Assembly: GCA_944332025.1 (NCBI GenBank)
Contig: CALVJB010000008.1
Coordinates: forward strand, 1 to 42,954
DNA: 42,954 bases
Direction: 5' to 3'
Source: an uncultured Bacilli bacterium
Lineage (GTDB): Bacteria > Bacillota_I > Bacilli_A > RF39 > UBA660
Positions 31,603 through 41,194 of this stretch are shown piece after piece; position 1 is the first letter of the stretch, and each line of letters opens with the position of its first letter. The notes under the pieces are model-generated. The model made no database searches. It was not told the DNA's origin and saw only the letters and a program-made list of their open reading frames with translations. Both the position numbers and the translations under genes were made by a program.

Positions 31603-32736
31603 CTAATCATCTAAAAACATTACATAATACTCATCATAAGTAATATTATTCTCTTTTATATATTTAGCAATTTTCTTACCAACATATCTATAATGCCAAG
31701 CTTCACATTTATAACCTGTAATATCTTCTTTACTTCTAGGATATCTCAATATAAATCCATACTTATAAGCATTATCCATCATCCAACTATATTCATCACT
31801 TTCAACAAAAGTATTAACTGACTTACTAGCAATATCTAAACTCATCGCTGTCTGATGTTCAGAAAAACCAGGTTTCGCTACATAATTATCAACATAATTT
31901 TGTCCATAAAGCTCTAAATATGTATTTGTAATCTCCTCTTGATCTTCATAACTTCTATAACCAGAACTTACCATTAACTCAAGACCTTCTTTACTAGCAG
32001 CCTCTGCCATATCATAAAAAGCTTTCGCAACATTACGTTCTATCTCAATCTCTCCATCCGCTTTAACATACTCTTCTTCAATAGTAACTAAATCATCAGG
32101 AACATATTTACTACTAAGTTGTCTATGCTTATTAACAAGTACATAATCATCAAAATCATCTATAACTAAAGGATCTACATAATCTTCTTTATCAAAATCC
32201 ATATTTACATATAAAACAGTAGTCTCTGCATCATCATTTTCCTTTTCTTTATAAGCAACATATCTATCTAAATTCTCAAGTTTAGCATAATCAACAGATA
32301 AAAACTCTTCTATATATTTAACCTTATCACGTTTTACAAAGTCACTAACAGACTCATCATCACCTTTAGAAATAATTAAGTTAACTTCATCAACACTATA
32401 ACCTTTTTTTAATAACTTATTTATATTACTAATTAAATGCTCTTGTTTCTCATAATCAATTTTAGCATAATTATCAAGATTATCTTCATTATAAACATCA
32501 CTACTAAACGCTGCATTTAAAGTTTTATTTTCTCCAATATCCATTACATAAGAGTATTTAAACTTAAAAATAATACTCTTCGCTGCTTCCTCACTATAAC
32601 CTAAGTTTTTAAGTTCTCCTATTCTATTAAAATAAAAAGCTAAAAGAATTATTATAATTAAAAGAATTACTCCAATTATCATCAAAGGTTTCCTAGCACT
32701 ACTTTTTAACTTTAATTTAACTCTTTTCTGTGGCAT
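31603..32736 (-). CDS. D-alanyl-D-alanine carboxypeptidase, VanY/M15B type
   Basis: 377 residues. Basic N-terminus, one membrane helix (about 17-37), a helical spacer with two repeated LGYS-E/KGYSVDEV units, then an M15B LAS peptidase domain: SGYRSYEDQ, zinc ligands H294 and D301 in SEHQTAMSLD, and E345 with H348 in EAWHYR. It trims the terminal D-Ala from wall stem peptides outside the membrane. No van resistance genes are near, so housekeeping wall maturation is likelier than vancomycin resistance. Confidence 0.9.
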   Translation of the reverse strand: MPQKRVKLKLKSSARKPLMIIGVILLIIIILLAFYFNRIGELKNLGYSEEAAKSIIFKFKYSYVMDIGENKTLNAAFSSDVYNEDNLDNYAKIDYEKQEHLISNINKLLKKGYSVDEVNLIISKGDDESVSDFVKRDKVKYIEEFLSVDYAKLENLDRYVAYKEKENDDAETTVLYVNMDFDKEDYVDPLVIDDFDDYVLVNKHRQLSSKYVPDDLVTIEEEYVKADGEIEIERNVAKAFYDMAEAASKEGLELMVSSGYRSYEDQEEITNTYLELYGQNYVDNYVAKPGFSEHQTAMSLDIASKSVNTFVESDEYSWMMDNAYKYGFILRYPRSKEDITGYKCEAWHYRYVGKKIAKYIKENNITYDEYYVMFLDD

Positions 32737-32765
32737 ATAATCACTTCCTCTACTACTATATAGAA

Positions 32766-32774
32766 ATTATATCA
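32766..32774 (-). promoter_or_regulatory. Promoter of the VanY-type gene
   Basis: On minus TGATATAAT (32774-32766), with TTTAAA 17 bases upstream. It overlaps the divergent promoter of the patatin gene. Confidence 0.6.
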
Positions 32775-32797
32775 CAGTTTTAAAATCTTTTAAACTA

Positions 32798-32806
32798 TGA
32801 TATAAT
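32798..32806 (+). promoter_or_regulatory. Promoter of the patatin operon
   Basis: TGATATAAT (32798-32806), extended -10; the -35 is weak. The two divergent promoters share the region 32766-32806. Confidence 0.6.
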
Positions 32807-32830
32807 AAGCACTTGAAAGGCGTGATTATC

Positions 32831-33964
32831 ATGAAAACAGCGATTGTCTTATCAGGCGGTGGAGCCAAAGGTAGTTATCAATTAGGTGTTTGGAAAGCCT
32901 TAAGAGAACTACATATTAAATATGATATTGTAACAGGAACATCAATTGGTGCCTTAAATGGAGTTTTAATGTGTGAAAATTCTTACTTTAAAGCGAAAAG
33001 GATATGGCGCAAACTAAATCTAGAATATCTTTTTAACGAGTTACCTAAATCTAATAAAGAAATAGATATCCTTAAACTATTTGGTGGTAATTTTATAAAA
33101 AACGGTGGTATGGATATTAAAAAGATTGAAACTATTCTTGAAGATAATGTCAATAAAAGAAAGTTTTATAATAGTAAAATAGATTTTGGACTTATTACTT
33201 ATAATTTCACTACTAAAAAACCTTTAATCTTATCTAAAGAAAAAATACCAAGTAATAAACTAATAGACTATCTAATGGCCTCTGCTACCTGTTACCCTGC
33301 CTTTAAAATGAAAGAAATAGATGGAGATAAATATATAGATGGTGGTTACTATGATAATTTACCTGTTGAACTTGCTATAAAACTAGGAGCAGAATTTCTA
33401 ATAATTGTAGATCTAGGATCTCCTGGTTTTAAGAAAAGACCTAGTAAACATATAGATAGTATTTTAATAAAACCTAAAAATAACATCTCTTTCTTCTTAA
33501 ACTTTGATGAAGAAGCCGCAAAAATAAATGTTAGATTTGGCTATAACGATACCCTAAAAGCTTTTAAAAAGTTAGATGGTAATAAATTTACTTTTAAAAA
33601 GAACACTATTTCTAAATATTATCTTAATAACAAAACTAACTTATTAGATGATACTGAAAAGAAATTCTTAACATCAATAGAACAGTTAGGTAGAATTTTC
33701 AAATTAAATGAAAGTAAAATATATAGTCTAAACAGTTTTAGTAAAGCTTTAAGTAAAAAAATAGAATTAGAAGAAGCTTTAGATAAAAAAACTATAAGAA
33801 ATATAAAATCTCTAACTACTAAAATAAACTCTAAAACTTTAATTTTATTTTTCTTAAGTCATATAGAAAATGGTAAAAATCCAAAAAAACTAAGTAAAGT
33901 CTTTTCTAAAGAATATAAATTAGCCAAGTACTTAAAACTATTAGGAGTAGAATATGGAAAATAA
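32831..33964 (+). CDS. Patatin-like phospholipase
   Basis: 377 residues. Oxyanion loop GGGAKGSYQLG, nucleophile S38 in GTSIG and catalytic Asp170 in DGG form the Ser-Asp dyad of patatins, close to the RssA/YlbK subfamily, which hydrolyses acyl esters of membrane lipids. No signal peptide. The C-terminal third (about 250-377) is Lys-rich and unique. ATG 32831 follows AAAGGCGTGA. The end overlaps the radical SAM gene by 11 bases. Confidence 0.88.
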   Translation: MKTAIVLSGGGAKGSYQLGVWKALRELHIKYDIVTGTSIGALNGVLMCENSYFKAKRIWRKLNLEYLFNELPKSNKEIDILKLFGGNFIKNGGMDIKKIETILEDNVNKRKFYNSKIDFGLITYNFTTKKPLILSKEKIPSNKLIDYLMASATCYPAFKMKEIDGDKYIDGGYYDNLPVELAIKLGAEFLIIVDLGSPGFKKRPSKHIDSILIKPKNNISFFLNFDEEAAKINVRFGYNDTLKAFKKLDGNKFTFKKNTISKYYLNNKTNLLDDTEKKFLTSIEQLGRIFKLNESKIYSLNSFSKALSKKIELEEALDKKTIRNIKSLTTKINSKTLILFFLSHIENGKNPKKLSKVFSKEYKLAKYLKLLGVEYGK

Positions 33965-34910
33965 ATTCAAATATAGTGATGATAATAAAAGATATCATAC
34001 ATTAACTTATTATTATAAAAAGAAATTCAATACTAAGGTCTGTAAAGTTAGTCTAAATGCTAATTTCACTTGTCCTAATATTGATGGTAAAGTTGGTTTT
34101 GGTGGTTGCATCTACTGTTCAAAACTAGGTAGTGGTGACTATGCAGGTAATCCTAAAGAAAGTTTAAATGAACAGTTTGAAAAAGGAAAAGAAATGATGC
34201 AAAGAAAGTGGCCTAATGCTAAATTTATCGCTTACTTTCAAGCGAATACTAATACTTATGCACCTATAGAAAGATTAAAAGAATGTTTTGAACCATTTAT
34301 AGAAAGAAATGACTGTATAGGATTATCCATCGCTACAAGAAGTGATTCTATTACAGATGAATGTTTAGATTATTTAGAAGATATTAATAAAAGAACTTTT
34401 CTTATTGTAGAATTAGGTCTTCAAACAATCCATGAAAAAACAAGTAAGCTTATTAACAGATGCTCAACTCTTAATAGTTTTGATAATATGGTAAAAAAAC
34501 TAAAACAAAGAAATATCAATGTCGTCGCTCATATTATTAATGGACTACCTTATGAAACAGAAGAAATGATGATAGATACAGTTAAACATCTAAATGATTT
34601 AAATATAGATGGTATTAAGATACATATGTTAGGAGTATTAAAAGACACACCATTAGAAAAATATTATCAAAAACATAAATTTCATATTCTAACCAAAGAA
34701 GAATATGTTAATATAGTAGTGAAACAACTAGAATATTTAAATGAAGAAATAGTAATACACCGTCTAACAGAAGATCCAAAGAAAGACGATATAATAGAAC
34801 CTACATGGCTTACAAAAAAGTTTACAATTTTAAATGAAATTGATAAAATAATGAGTACTAGAGATCTCTATCAAGGAGATATGATAAAGGAGAAAAAGAA
34901 AAATGAATAA
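33954..34910 (+). CDS. Radical SAM protein, TIGR01212/YtqA family
   Basis: 318 residues. C40, C52 and C55 (TCPN...GGCIYCS) form the widely spaced radical SAM cluster site typical of the YhcC/YtqA group; the rest matches the Elp3-like radical SAM barrel (FQANTNTYAP, GLSIATRSD, VELGLQT, HIINGLPYET). The reaction of this family has not been firmly defined as far as I recall; a role in tRNA or other modification has been proposed. In an operon with the patatin gene and the unknown gene after it (8-base overlap). Confidence 0.9.
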   Translation: MENKFKYSDDNKRYHTLTYYYKKKFNTKVCKVSLNANFTCPNIDGKVGFGGCIYCSKLGSGDYAGNPKESLNEQFEKGKEMMQRKWPNAKFIAYFQANTNTYAPIERLKECFEPFIERNDCIGLSIATRSDSITDECLDYLEDINKRTFLIVELGLQTIHEKTSKLINRCSTLNSFDNMVKKLKQRNINVVAHIINGLPYETEEMMIDTVKHLNDLNIDGIKIHMLGVLKDTPLEKYYQKHKFHILTKEEYVNIVVKQLEYLNEEIVIHRLTEDPKKDDIIEPTWLTKKFTILNEIDKIMSTRDLYQGDMIKEKKKNE

Positions 34911-35745
34911 CAGTTATAATTTATTAATGACAAGAAGGAAAGTATTAATTGACCAAGATTTAAATGAAGAATATATAAAAAAATTTAATCTTAGTATTAA
35001 TACTATTAAAAGGAAGAAGAAAAAAAAGCTAAAACCAAAAGAATTAGATGAACTAGAAGGCATTATCAAAGATTTACAAACTATTCCTAAAGATGAAAAA
35101 ATTAAGGACTATATCTTAAGACATCTAAAAGTATTTTTAATATATGGAAATGTAAAGTTAATAGATAAGAATGCTATTGTTTTAGAACTAACAAGTAATA
35201 AAGAAACTCATATATTATATATATCAATAGACAAAGATAATATTAATTCTATTCTAAAAGGAAAAGATTATAGAGAAGAAGCTAGTTATAAAAAACTTGA
35301 TAATGATTACTATACAACATATAAAAGAACTGAAACAAATATCTATGAGAACAAAGAAACAAGTCTACATGAGATTAATACTAATGATGAATTCCATGGT
35401 TTCCATAATAATAAAGAAATAATAACTAGGCTTATTTCTGAACATGATAATTATATAAAAGATAACACAACAGGATCAATAAGCAGAAAAGGATTTGAAG
35501 AAAACAATTACCAAGAGATAACTAATTACTATAGAAAAGATGGTTATATTATTAGAAAACACAAAAAAAGATATAAAAATAAAAACATAGGTGAATTATT
35601 AAACTATGAAGAATATCAAATTAGTGAAGATTACAATATAGATGATAAATATCTAAAGCAAGTCGGTCATTACAAAGATTTTGATAGAAAACTATATAAT
35701 CCTTTCTTAAAAGGAAAATGTAATGTAAAAACTCTTTATAAGTAA
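34903..35745 (+). CDS. Hypothetical protein
   Basis: 280 residues, charged and soluble, rich in Lys, Asn, Asp and Tyr. The N-terminal third is helical with a KRKKKKKLKPK basic patch, the remainder likely beta-rich. AAGGAG precedes ATG 34903 inside the end of the preceding gene. No family recognised. Confidence 0.6.
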   Translation: MNNSYNLLMTRRKVLIDQDLNEEYIKKFNLSINTIKRKKKKKLKPKELDELEGIIKDLQTIPKDEKIKDYILRHLKVFLIYGNVKLIDKNAIVLELTSNKETHILYISIDKDNINSILKGKDYREEASYKKLDNDYYTTYKRTETNIYENKETSLHEINTNDEFHGFHNNKEIITRLISEHDNYIKDNTTGSISRKGFEENNYQEITNYYRKDGYIIRKHKKRYKNKNIGELLNYEEYQISEDYNIDDKYLKQVGHYKDFDRKLYNPFLKGKCNVKTLYK

Positions 35746-35757
35746 TATGGAGGCAAT

Positions 35758-36417
35758 ATGAAGAATATAGAATTTAAAAAAGCTTTAAAAAGATTAATTG
35801 CAATGGGTTCACTTTCTTTTGTACTAGTAATAACAGGTTGTTCTAGTAAGGAAAATAATGTTGAGCCAGAAAACGTTGTTACAACTGAAGTAGAAAATAA
35901 CAATGAACAAGAAAATACAGCAAATGCTAATGATACACAAGAAACAGAAAATAACAATACTGAAGATAACGAAATAGTTAAATATTTTGAAGATAAAAAT
36001 GAGGAAATGGATAATATAATTTATACAGAAAATATTGAAGTTGCCAATGAATTTTGGAATGAATATTTTATAGATGCTATAGACTTTATATTTTATGACA
36101 AGGAGTATAAAGATACTAAATTTGCTGATTTAAATCCTGAAGCACAGGCAAAATGTATTGATGAGCTTCAAGAAGCTGAAAATAAAATGAATATGATTAA
36201 TCCTAATTGGAAAGAAGATCTAGGAACTATCAAAGATGCAACTGCAGAAGCTTATTCAAATCTTTTAGATAGTATTGAAAACCTTATTGGAACAGATAAT
36301 TATAACAAAATAAAAGATATCAAAGATAGCCTTAAAGACGGTCTTAGTGATATAGGTAACTCTATAAAAGATAGTGCAAATAACTGGTATCAAGGTTATA
36401 AAAGTAGAAATAAATAG
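35758..36417 (+). CDS. Lipoprotein, unknown function
   Basis: 219 residues. Basic N-terminus, hydrophobic stretch and lipobox VITGC with the lipidated Cys at 24; then an Asn/Glu-rich linker (about 27-75) and a helical domain (about 80-219). GGAGG precedes ATG 35758. Twelve bases after the previous gene, last in the operon, followed by a terminator. No known domain. Confidence 0.75.
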   Translation: MKNIEFKKALKRLIAMGSLSFVLVITGCSSKENNVEPENVVTTEVENNNEQENTANANDTQETENNNTEDNEIVKYFEDKNEEMDNIIYTENIEVANEFWNEYFIDAIDFIFYDKEYKDTKFADLNPEAQAKCIDELQEAENKMNMINPNWKEDLGTIKDATAEAYSNLLDSIENLIGTDNYNKIKDIKDSLKDGLSDIGNSIKDSANNWYQGYKSRNK

Positions 36418-36446
36418 TGAATTATGTAAAGTAATCACTATTTTTT
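36413..36446 (+). terminator. Terminator of the patatin-lipoprotein operon
   Basis: AATAGTGA (36413-36420) pairs with TCACTATT (36435-36442), followed by TTTT. Confidence 0.75.
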
Positions 36447-36447
36447 C

Positions 36448-36476
36448 TTGTAAATAGACACATCTTAGATTATAAT
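36448..36476 (+). promoter_or_regulatory. Promoter of the Ig-like repeat protein
   Basis: TTGTAA (36448-36453), 17-base spacer, TATAAT (36471-36476). Confidence 0.7.
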
Positions 36477-36501
36477 GTTTATAAGAGTAAAGGGTGATTA
36501 T

Positions 36502-37218
36502 ATGGATAAGCATATTAGAATTATAACTGTCAGTTCTCTTGCTTTACTTGGAGTTCTTTGTATATCATCAGGAGTAATGTACAATTCATTACAGTCAAAT
36601 AGTGTCGATGAAAAAGTACTAGTTATAGTTGAACAAAAACAAGTAAGTAAAGAAACTGATGTTGACATAAAATTAAAAAATCTAACTATTGAAGTTAACA
36701 CTCCTTTAAGTGTCAAGATAATTGACTATTTAGATAGTGCTGTTTCAGATGAAGTTCTTGCAAATCTAAAGCTTGATACAAGTGGTGTTAATGTTACTGA
36801 ACCTGGTACTTACAATTACACAATTACATATAAAAAGAAGGTTTATCAGGGTATCATTGTTATAAAAGAAAAAGAAGTAAACACAAATATTTTACAAAGT
36901 ATAACTTTAAAAACTGTAAATATAAATGTAGGTACTACTTTACCAACTGATGTAAGTAACTATGTAATTGAAACACTTACTGATGATGTAAAAGCAACTA
37001 TGTTAATTGATCTTAGCAAAGTCAATGTAAACAAAGCAGGTAGTTATCAATATACAATCACTTATAATAATAGTATATATACAGGAACTATAGTAGTAAC
37101 TGAATCTCAACCTACTTTATCTACTGATATAGGAGAAAGCACTAATACAACTCCACCACAATCTGAAGAAAAAAATCCTCCTACTACAGAAAATGAAAAT
37201 AATATTCAAACTAATTAA
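36502..37218 (+). CDS. Exported protein with two bacterial Ig-like repeats
   Basis: 238 residues from ATG 36502 after AAGGGTGA. One N-terminal membrane helix or uncleaved signal (about 7-27), then two related 70-residue repeats of the Big_3/DUF5011 type, each ending PGTYNYTITYKKKVYQG or AGSYQYTITYNNSIYTG plus a beta strand, and a Ser/Thr/Pro/Glu-rich tail. A simple surface stalk or adhesin module is likely. There is no LPXTG anchor. Single gene. Confidence 0.7.
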   Translation: MDKHIRIITVSSLALLGVLCISSGVMYNSLQSNSVDEKVLVIVEQKQVSKETDVDIKLKNLTIEVNTPLSVKIIDYLDSAVSDEVLANLKLDTSGVNVTEPGTYNYTITYKKKVYQGIIVIKEKEVNTNILQSITLKTVNINVGTTLPTDVSNYVIETLTDDVKATMLIDLSKVNVNKAGSYQYTITYNNSIYTGTIVVTESQPTLSTDIGESTNTTPPQSEEKNPPTTENENNIQTN

Positions 37219-37241
37219 AACTTCCCCAAAAAGGAAGTTTT
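37217..37241. terminator. Bidirectional terminator
   Basis: AAAACTTCC (37217-37225) pairs with GGAAGTTTT (37233-37241), between convergent genes. Confidence 0.85.
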
Positions 37242-37242
37242 T

Positions 37243-38187
37243 TTATAACATATTTTTCTTTTTTAAGATAAGAGCAACTATAAGTGATAAGAGAAGTGAT
37301 ACTAAAAGTAATAAAACAAAGGCATAAGGATTATCAGCAAACTTACCAAATGTAACATTCATACCCATAAAAGAAGCTACCATTGTAGGAATAGAAAATA
37401 CAATAGTAATACCTGCTAAAAACTTCATAATAGTATTAAGATTATTAGATATAATAGTAGCAACAGTATCAGTAGTACTAGATAAAATTCCTCTATATAA
37501 ATCAGCCATCTCTATCGCTTGATTATTCTCAATAATTGCATCCTCAAGTAAATCTTCATCTTCTTCATATAACTCTATTACATTACCCTTTAATATCTTA
37601 TCAAGAACAACTCCATTACTCTTTAAAGCTGTAATAATATAAGTCAAACTATTTTCAATAGAAAGTAAATTCAAAAGTTCTTGATTCTTAGTAGCATTTA
37701 AAATATTAGATTCAGCTATCTCTATTTTATTATCTATTTCTCTTAACATCTTTAAATAAAGTAAAGCAAGCTTATAAATCATTTGAATAATAAATCTACT
37801 TTTCTTATAAGTATAAAACTCTTTAACCTTACCCTTAGTAAACTCATCAATAATACTATATTTCTGTAAACAAACTGTAACAATATAATCATTCCTAACA
37901 ACTAAAATACCTATAGGAAGTGTTGTAATAGTTTTAATATTATTCTTAGTCTCATAAACAGGTACATCTAAAAGAAGCATCTTAACCCCATCTTCCTCAT
38001 CAATACGAGGTTTCTCATCATCATCTATTATACTCATAATAAAGTTTTTCTTTATACCAAGAGCATTAACTACTTCATCTATCTCTACTTCTGTAGGATT
38101 AACTAAATTAACCCAACTACCTACTTCATAAGTATCTGTTCTACTAAATTCTCCACTAGTAATATCAGTATTATAAATCTTTAACAT
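37243..38187 (-). CDS. corA: CorA-family divalent cation channel
   Basis: 314 residues. A long soluble N-terminal domain is followed by two C-terminal membrane helices; the selectivity motif GMN (275-277, in MGMNVTF) lies at the end of the first. CorA pentamers admit Mg2+ (some members Co2+, Ni2+ or efflux Zn2+). ATG 38187 is eight bases from GGAG. Last gene of the fhs operon. Confidence 0.92.
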   Translation of the reverse strand: MLKIYNTDITSGEFSRTDTYEVGSWVNLVNPTEVEIDEVVNALGIKKNFIMSIIDDDEKPRIDEEDGVKMLLLDVPVYETKNNIKTITTLPIGILVVRNDYIVTVCLQKYSIIDEFTKGKVKEFYTYKKSRFIIQMIYKLALLYLKMLREIDNKIEIAESNILNATKNQELLNLLSIENSLTYIITALKSNGVVLDKILKGNVIELYEEDEDLLEDAIIENNQAIEMADLYRGILSSTTDTVATIISNNLNTIMKFLAGITIVFSIPTMVASFMGMNVTFGKFADNPYAFVLLLLVSLLLSLIVALILKKKNML

Positions 38188-38202
38188 AATCATCACTCCT
38201 TT

Positions 38203-39408
38203 TTAACTTTTTAAAATATCATTCTTATCTTTAATACTCTCTCTATCATTAGCATTCTTTATCAAAGTAAGATAAATCTCTTCTAAACTCTCATCTTTAT
38301 TCTGGAAAGTCATCTCATCCACAAGTTCCATTTTACTTTTATAAATAACTTGTCCCTCTTCTTCTTTAAATTCATAATGTAACTGTGGATACTTATAAAA
38401 CAAATCTTTTTTATCTTTTATAAAATTAGCGAATAATTCATTAATATTAACAAGTTTTCCCTCTATTTCTCTTAAAGGATTATCTAATCTTGTTAAATCA
38501 TTATTAATAACACCCGAAATATTTAAAACAGCCTCTTCGCTTATTTCAAACCCTAAACTTTTTAAATAATTAGTCCCAGCACGATAAGAAAAAGCATTCG
38601 CTTCTATTTCATGAAGATTCTTAACATAGTTTTTATCATTATAATAGATATCTTGATTATATTCTCTAAGTAATCTCTCTTTTAAAGCTAGAGTATCATA
38701 GATACTACCAACTATACCTTTACTTTCTACATATGTCCTATAAGTATGCATCATCTCATGAGGTAAAACATAAAATATTGAAATATCTCCTTTATCATAA
38801 AAATTATCCATTACTTCTCTATCTAAATAAACATAATAATGAAAAGCTAGACCACCAACATTCTCTCCTAAATTACGTATATAAAATCTACTATCTTTAC
38901 TAATATTTCTAGTATCAGAAAGAACTAAATGACTAATTGTTTTTTCTATCAATTCTTTACTAAGACTATTTTTTCTTAAAATTACATTTCTAAGTATTAT
39001 ATCTCTTAATACGTTATCTATATCTAAGAAGATATCATTACTAAAAATACATTCTAAAAGTTTAGTATCTAAATCATTATACTCTACTTTAGTCTCTAAT
39101 TCTTTAATAATACTATTAGTTTCTTTAGTTAAATCAAACTGTTCTAAAGCATGATTAAAGATATCACTACTGTTAACAAGTTTATATAAGTATAAGGTTA
39201 TCTCTTTATCTACATTATCTTTATTTAAATAAGGTATTATAGAAAAAATGTTAAGATAACTTTTCTTTAATTCTTCATTAATACTACCACAGAACTCACA
39301 AGTAAATGTTTGATAATTATAAGTACCACCACAGCCTAAACAATTAATGTTTTTACAAAAGATATTTATACTATTAATTAAGTTCTCTTTGTAATTCTGA
39401 TTTAACAT
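38203..39408 (-). CDS. Putative zinc metallopeptidase with N-terminal zinc ribbon
   Basis: 401 residues. An N-terminal ribbon with C23, C26, C37 and C40 (CLGCGG...CEFCGS) is joined to a helical region carrying HEMMH (217-221), the HExxH zincin motif, and about 45 residues later HEIEANAFSYRAG, whose Glu could be the third ligand as in gluzincins. No signal peptide or membrane helix, so the protein should act inside the cell. Neither the domain pairing nor a close family is known to me. The N-terminus overlaps the 51-residue gene by 35 bases; the end is 15 bases from corA. Confidence 0.65.
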   Translation of the reverse strand: MLNQNYKENLINSINIFCKNINCLGCGGTYNYQTFTCEFCGSINEELKKSYLNIFSIIPYLNKDNVDKEITLYLYKLVNSSDIFNHALEQFDLTKETNSIIKELETKVEYNDLDTKLLECIFSNDIFLDIDNVLRDIILRNVILRKNSLSKELIEKTISHLVLSDTRNISKDSRFYIRNLGENVGGLAFHYYVYLDREVMDNFYDKGDISIFYVLPHEMMHTYRTYVESKGIVGSIYDTLALKERLLREYNQDIYYNDKNYVKNLHEIEANAFSYRAGTNYLKSLGFEISEEAVLNISGVINNDLTRLDNPLREIEGKLVNINELFANFIKDKKDLFYKYPQLHYEFKEEEGQVIYKSKMELVDEMTFQNKDESLEEIYLTLIKNANDRESIKDKNDILKS

Positions 39409-39529
39409 CTAATAACTCCCTATATTTTTTTATCTGATATAAAATTAATAATTTCTTCTCTTCATCTTTTTCTTTAACATATAGTTGTTCTAATACTTTA
39501 ATCTTATCTTCTATACTTATATCATTCAT
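39374..39529 (-). CDS. 51-residue coiled-coil protein overlapping its neighbours
   Basis: ATG 39529 shares its A with the stop of fhs (TAATG), and an AGGGG ribosome site lies eight bases upstream inside fhs. The product, starting MNDISIEDKIKVLEQLYVKE, is one amphipathic helix. It ends 35 bases inside the metallopeptidase gene in another frame, so translation of all three is probably coupled. Function unknown; perhaps a partner of the peptidase. Confidence 0.7.
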   Translation of the reverse strand: MNDISIEDKIKVLEQLYVKEKDEEKKLLILYQIKKYRELLDVKSELQRELN

Positions 39530-41124
39530 TAAAATAACCCCTTTATCTCTCCATCTACTAAATCTATATTTTCATAATTAGGTTTCTTAGGAAGTCCTGG
39601 CATTGTATATATTTTACCAGAAAGTACTGTAATAAAACCTGCTCCACTATTTATAATTAAATCTCTAACATGTAATATATTATCTTTAGGATATCCTAAT
39701 AGTTTAGGATCATCACTTATCGAATATTGTGTTTTCGCTACACAAATTGGAAGATGAGATAAGCCTAACTTATCTATAAGTTTTAACTTTTCTTCTGCAT
39801 CTTCACTATATTCAACATAATTAGAGTTATAAACAAGCTTATTAAGTTTACTAATTTTATCTCTTATACTATCACTTTTATCAACAAGCGGTTTAAAATT
39901 ATTTTCCACATCACATGACTCAATAACTGCTTTAGCAAGATCTATCGCACCTTCTCCTCCCTTACTATAAGCATCACTTACTTCACAAGGATAACCTAAA
40001 TTACTAACATAGTCTTTTATATATTTAATATCTTCTAAACTATCATCACTAAATTTATTAAGACAAACAACTATAGGTACATTATAATTCTTTAAATGAT
40101 TAAGATGAGCATCTATATTACATATACCAGCTTCTAATGAACCATCACCATTATATTTTAAAGCACGAACTGTCACAACTAAAACAATAGTAGCAGGAGT
40201 AATAGAAGCGGTAGGACATACTATATCAAGAAACTTTTCAGAACCTAAATCACTACCAAAACCTGCTTCAGTAATAACATAATCAGATAGACTTCTAGCA
40301 AGTTTTATAGAGGTAATACTACTACAGCCATGTGCAATATTAGCGAATGGTCCCCCATGAATAATAGCAGGCGTTCCTTCTAAAGTCTGTACCAAATTAG
40401 GTTTAAAAGCATTACTTAACAAAACAGTTAAAGCTCCTTCTAATTTTAAATCATGAACATAAACAGGTTCGTTCTTACTATTAAAACCAACTATTATTTT
40501 AGATAATCTATTTTTTAAATCATCTATATCAGTAGCAAGACAAAATAAAGCCATAACTTCACTAGCAGAAGTTATATTAAAGTGATCTATATATTCACCA
40601 TTTTTACACTCTAACTTAACATCTCTTAAACTTCTATCATTAACATCTAAACAACGATTAAAGGTTACTGTTTTAATATCTAAATCATTTCCCTGTTCAA
40701 TATGATTATAAACAGCCGCACTAATCAAGTTATTAGCAGAAGTAATCGCATGAAAATCCCCTGTAAAATGTAAATTAATATCCTCCATCGGAACAACTTG
40801 ACTATAACCTCCACCAGTCGCTCCCCCTTTAATACCAAAAACAGGTCCTAAAGAAGGTTCTCTTAAAGCAAGACATACATTTTTATTAAGCTTATTAAAG
40901 GCATCTGCAAGTCCTATACTAACAGTAGTCTTACCTTCTCCATAAGGAGTAGGATTAATTGCTGTTACCAAGATAACTTTACCATTTTTATCTCCCTTAT
41001 CTTTAACAATCTTAGCTTTACCCCTCCCATACATTTCTATATCATATAAAGAAAGATTAAGTTTACTTGCAATATTACTAATATCTTTTAGTTTTATACT
41101 ATGAGCGATTTCTAAATCAGTCAT
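39529..41124 (-). CDS. fhs: Formate-tetrahydrofolate ligase
   Basis: 531 residues, slightly shorter than the usual 555. P-loop-like PTPYGEGKTT (58-67), FNRCLDVNDRSLR, GGGYSQVVPMEDINLHFTGD and EAGFGSDLGSEKF are diagnostic. It makes 10-formyl-THF from formate, THF and ATP in the cytoplasm, feeding purine and fMet synthesis. ATG 41124 after GGAGGTGA. Begins the unit fhs, 51-aa gene, peptidase, corA. Confidence 0.96.
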   Translation of the reverse strand: MTDLEIAHSIKLKDISNIASKLNLSLYDIEMYGRGKAKIVKDKGDKNGKVILVTAINPTPYGEGKTTVSIGLADAFNKLNKNVCLALREPSLGPVFGIKGGATGGGYSQVVPMEDINLHFTGDFHAITSANNLISAAVYNHIEQGNDLDIKTVTFNRCLDVNDRSLRDVKLECKNGEYIDHFNITSASEVMALFCLATDIDDLKNRLSKIIVGFNSKNEPVYVHDLKLEGALTVLLSNAFKPNLVQTLEGTPAIIHGGPFANIAHGCSSITSIKLARSLSDYVITEAGFGSDLGSEKFLDIVCPTASITPATIVLVVTVRALKYNGDGSLEAGICNIDAHLNHLKNYNVPIVVCLNKFSDDSLEDIKYIKDYVSNLGYPCEVSDAYSKGGEGAIDLAKAVIESCDVENNFKPLVDKSDSIRDKISKLNKLVYNSNYVEYSEDAEEKLKLIDKLGLSHLPICVAKTQYSISDDPKLLGYPKDNILHVRDLIINSGAGFITVLSGKIYTMPGLPKKPNYENIDLVDGEIKGLF

Positions 41125-41167
41125 CAAATCACCTCCAAAACTACTCTTATTATATGCTAAAACTAAA

Positions 41168-41194
41168 GAAAAAACTAGTCTAAAATAAGACTAA
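41168..41194 (-). terminator. Terminator of tmk
   Basis: On minus TTAGTCT pairs with AGACTAG (one G-U), then TTTTTT; it overlaps the tmk stop. Confidence 0.75.

Noticed and set aside
31603-32736. Vancomycin-resistance VanY
   Set aside because: No vanHAX, vanS or vanR genes nearby; the carboxypeptidase is more likely a housekeeping wall enzyme.
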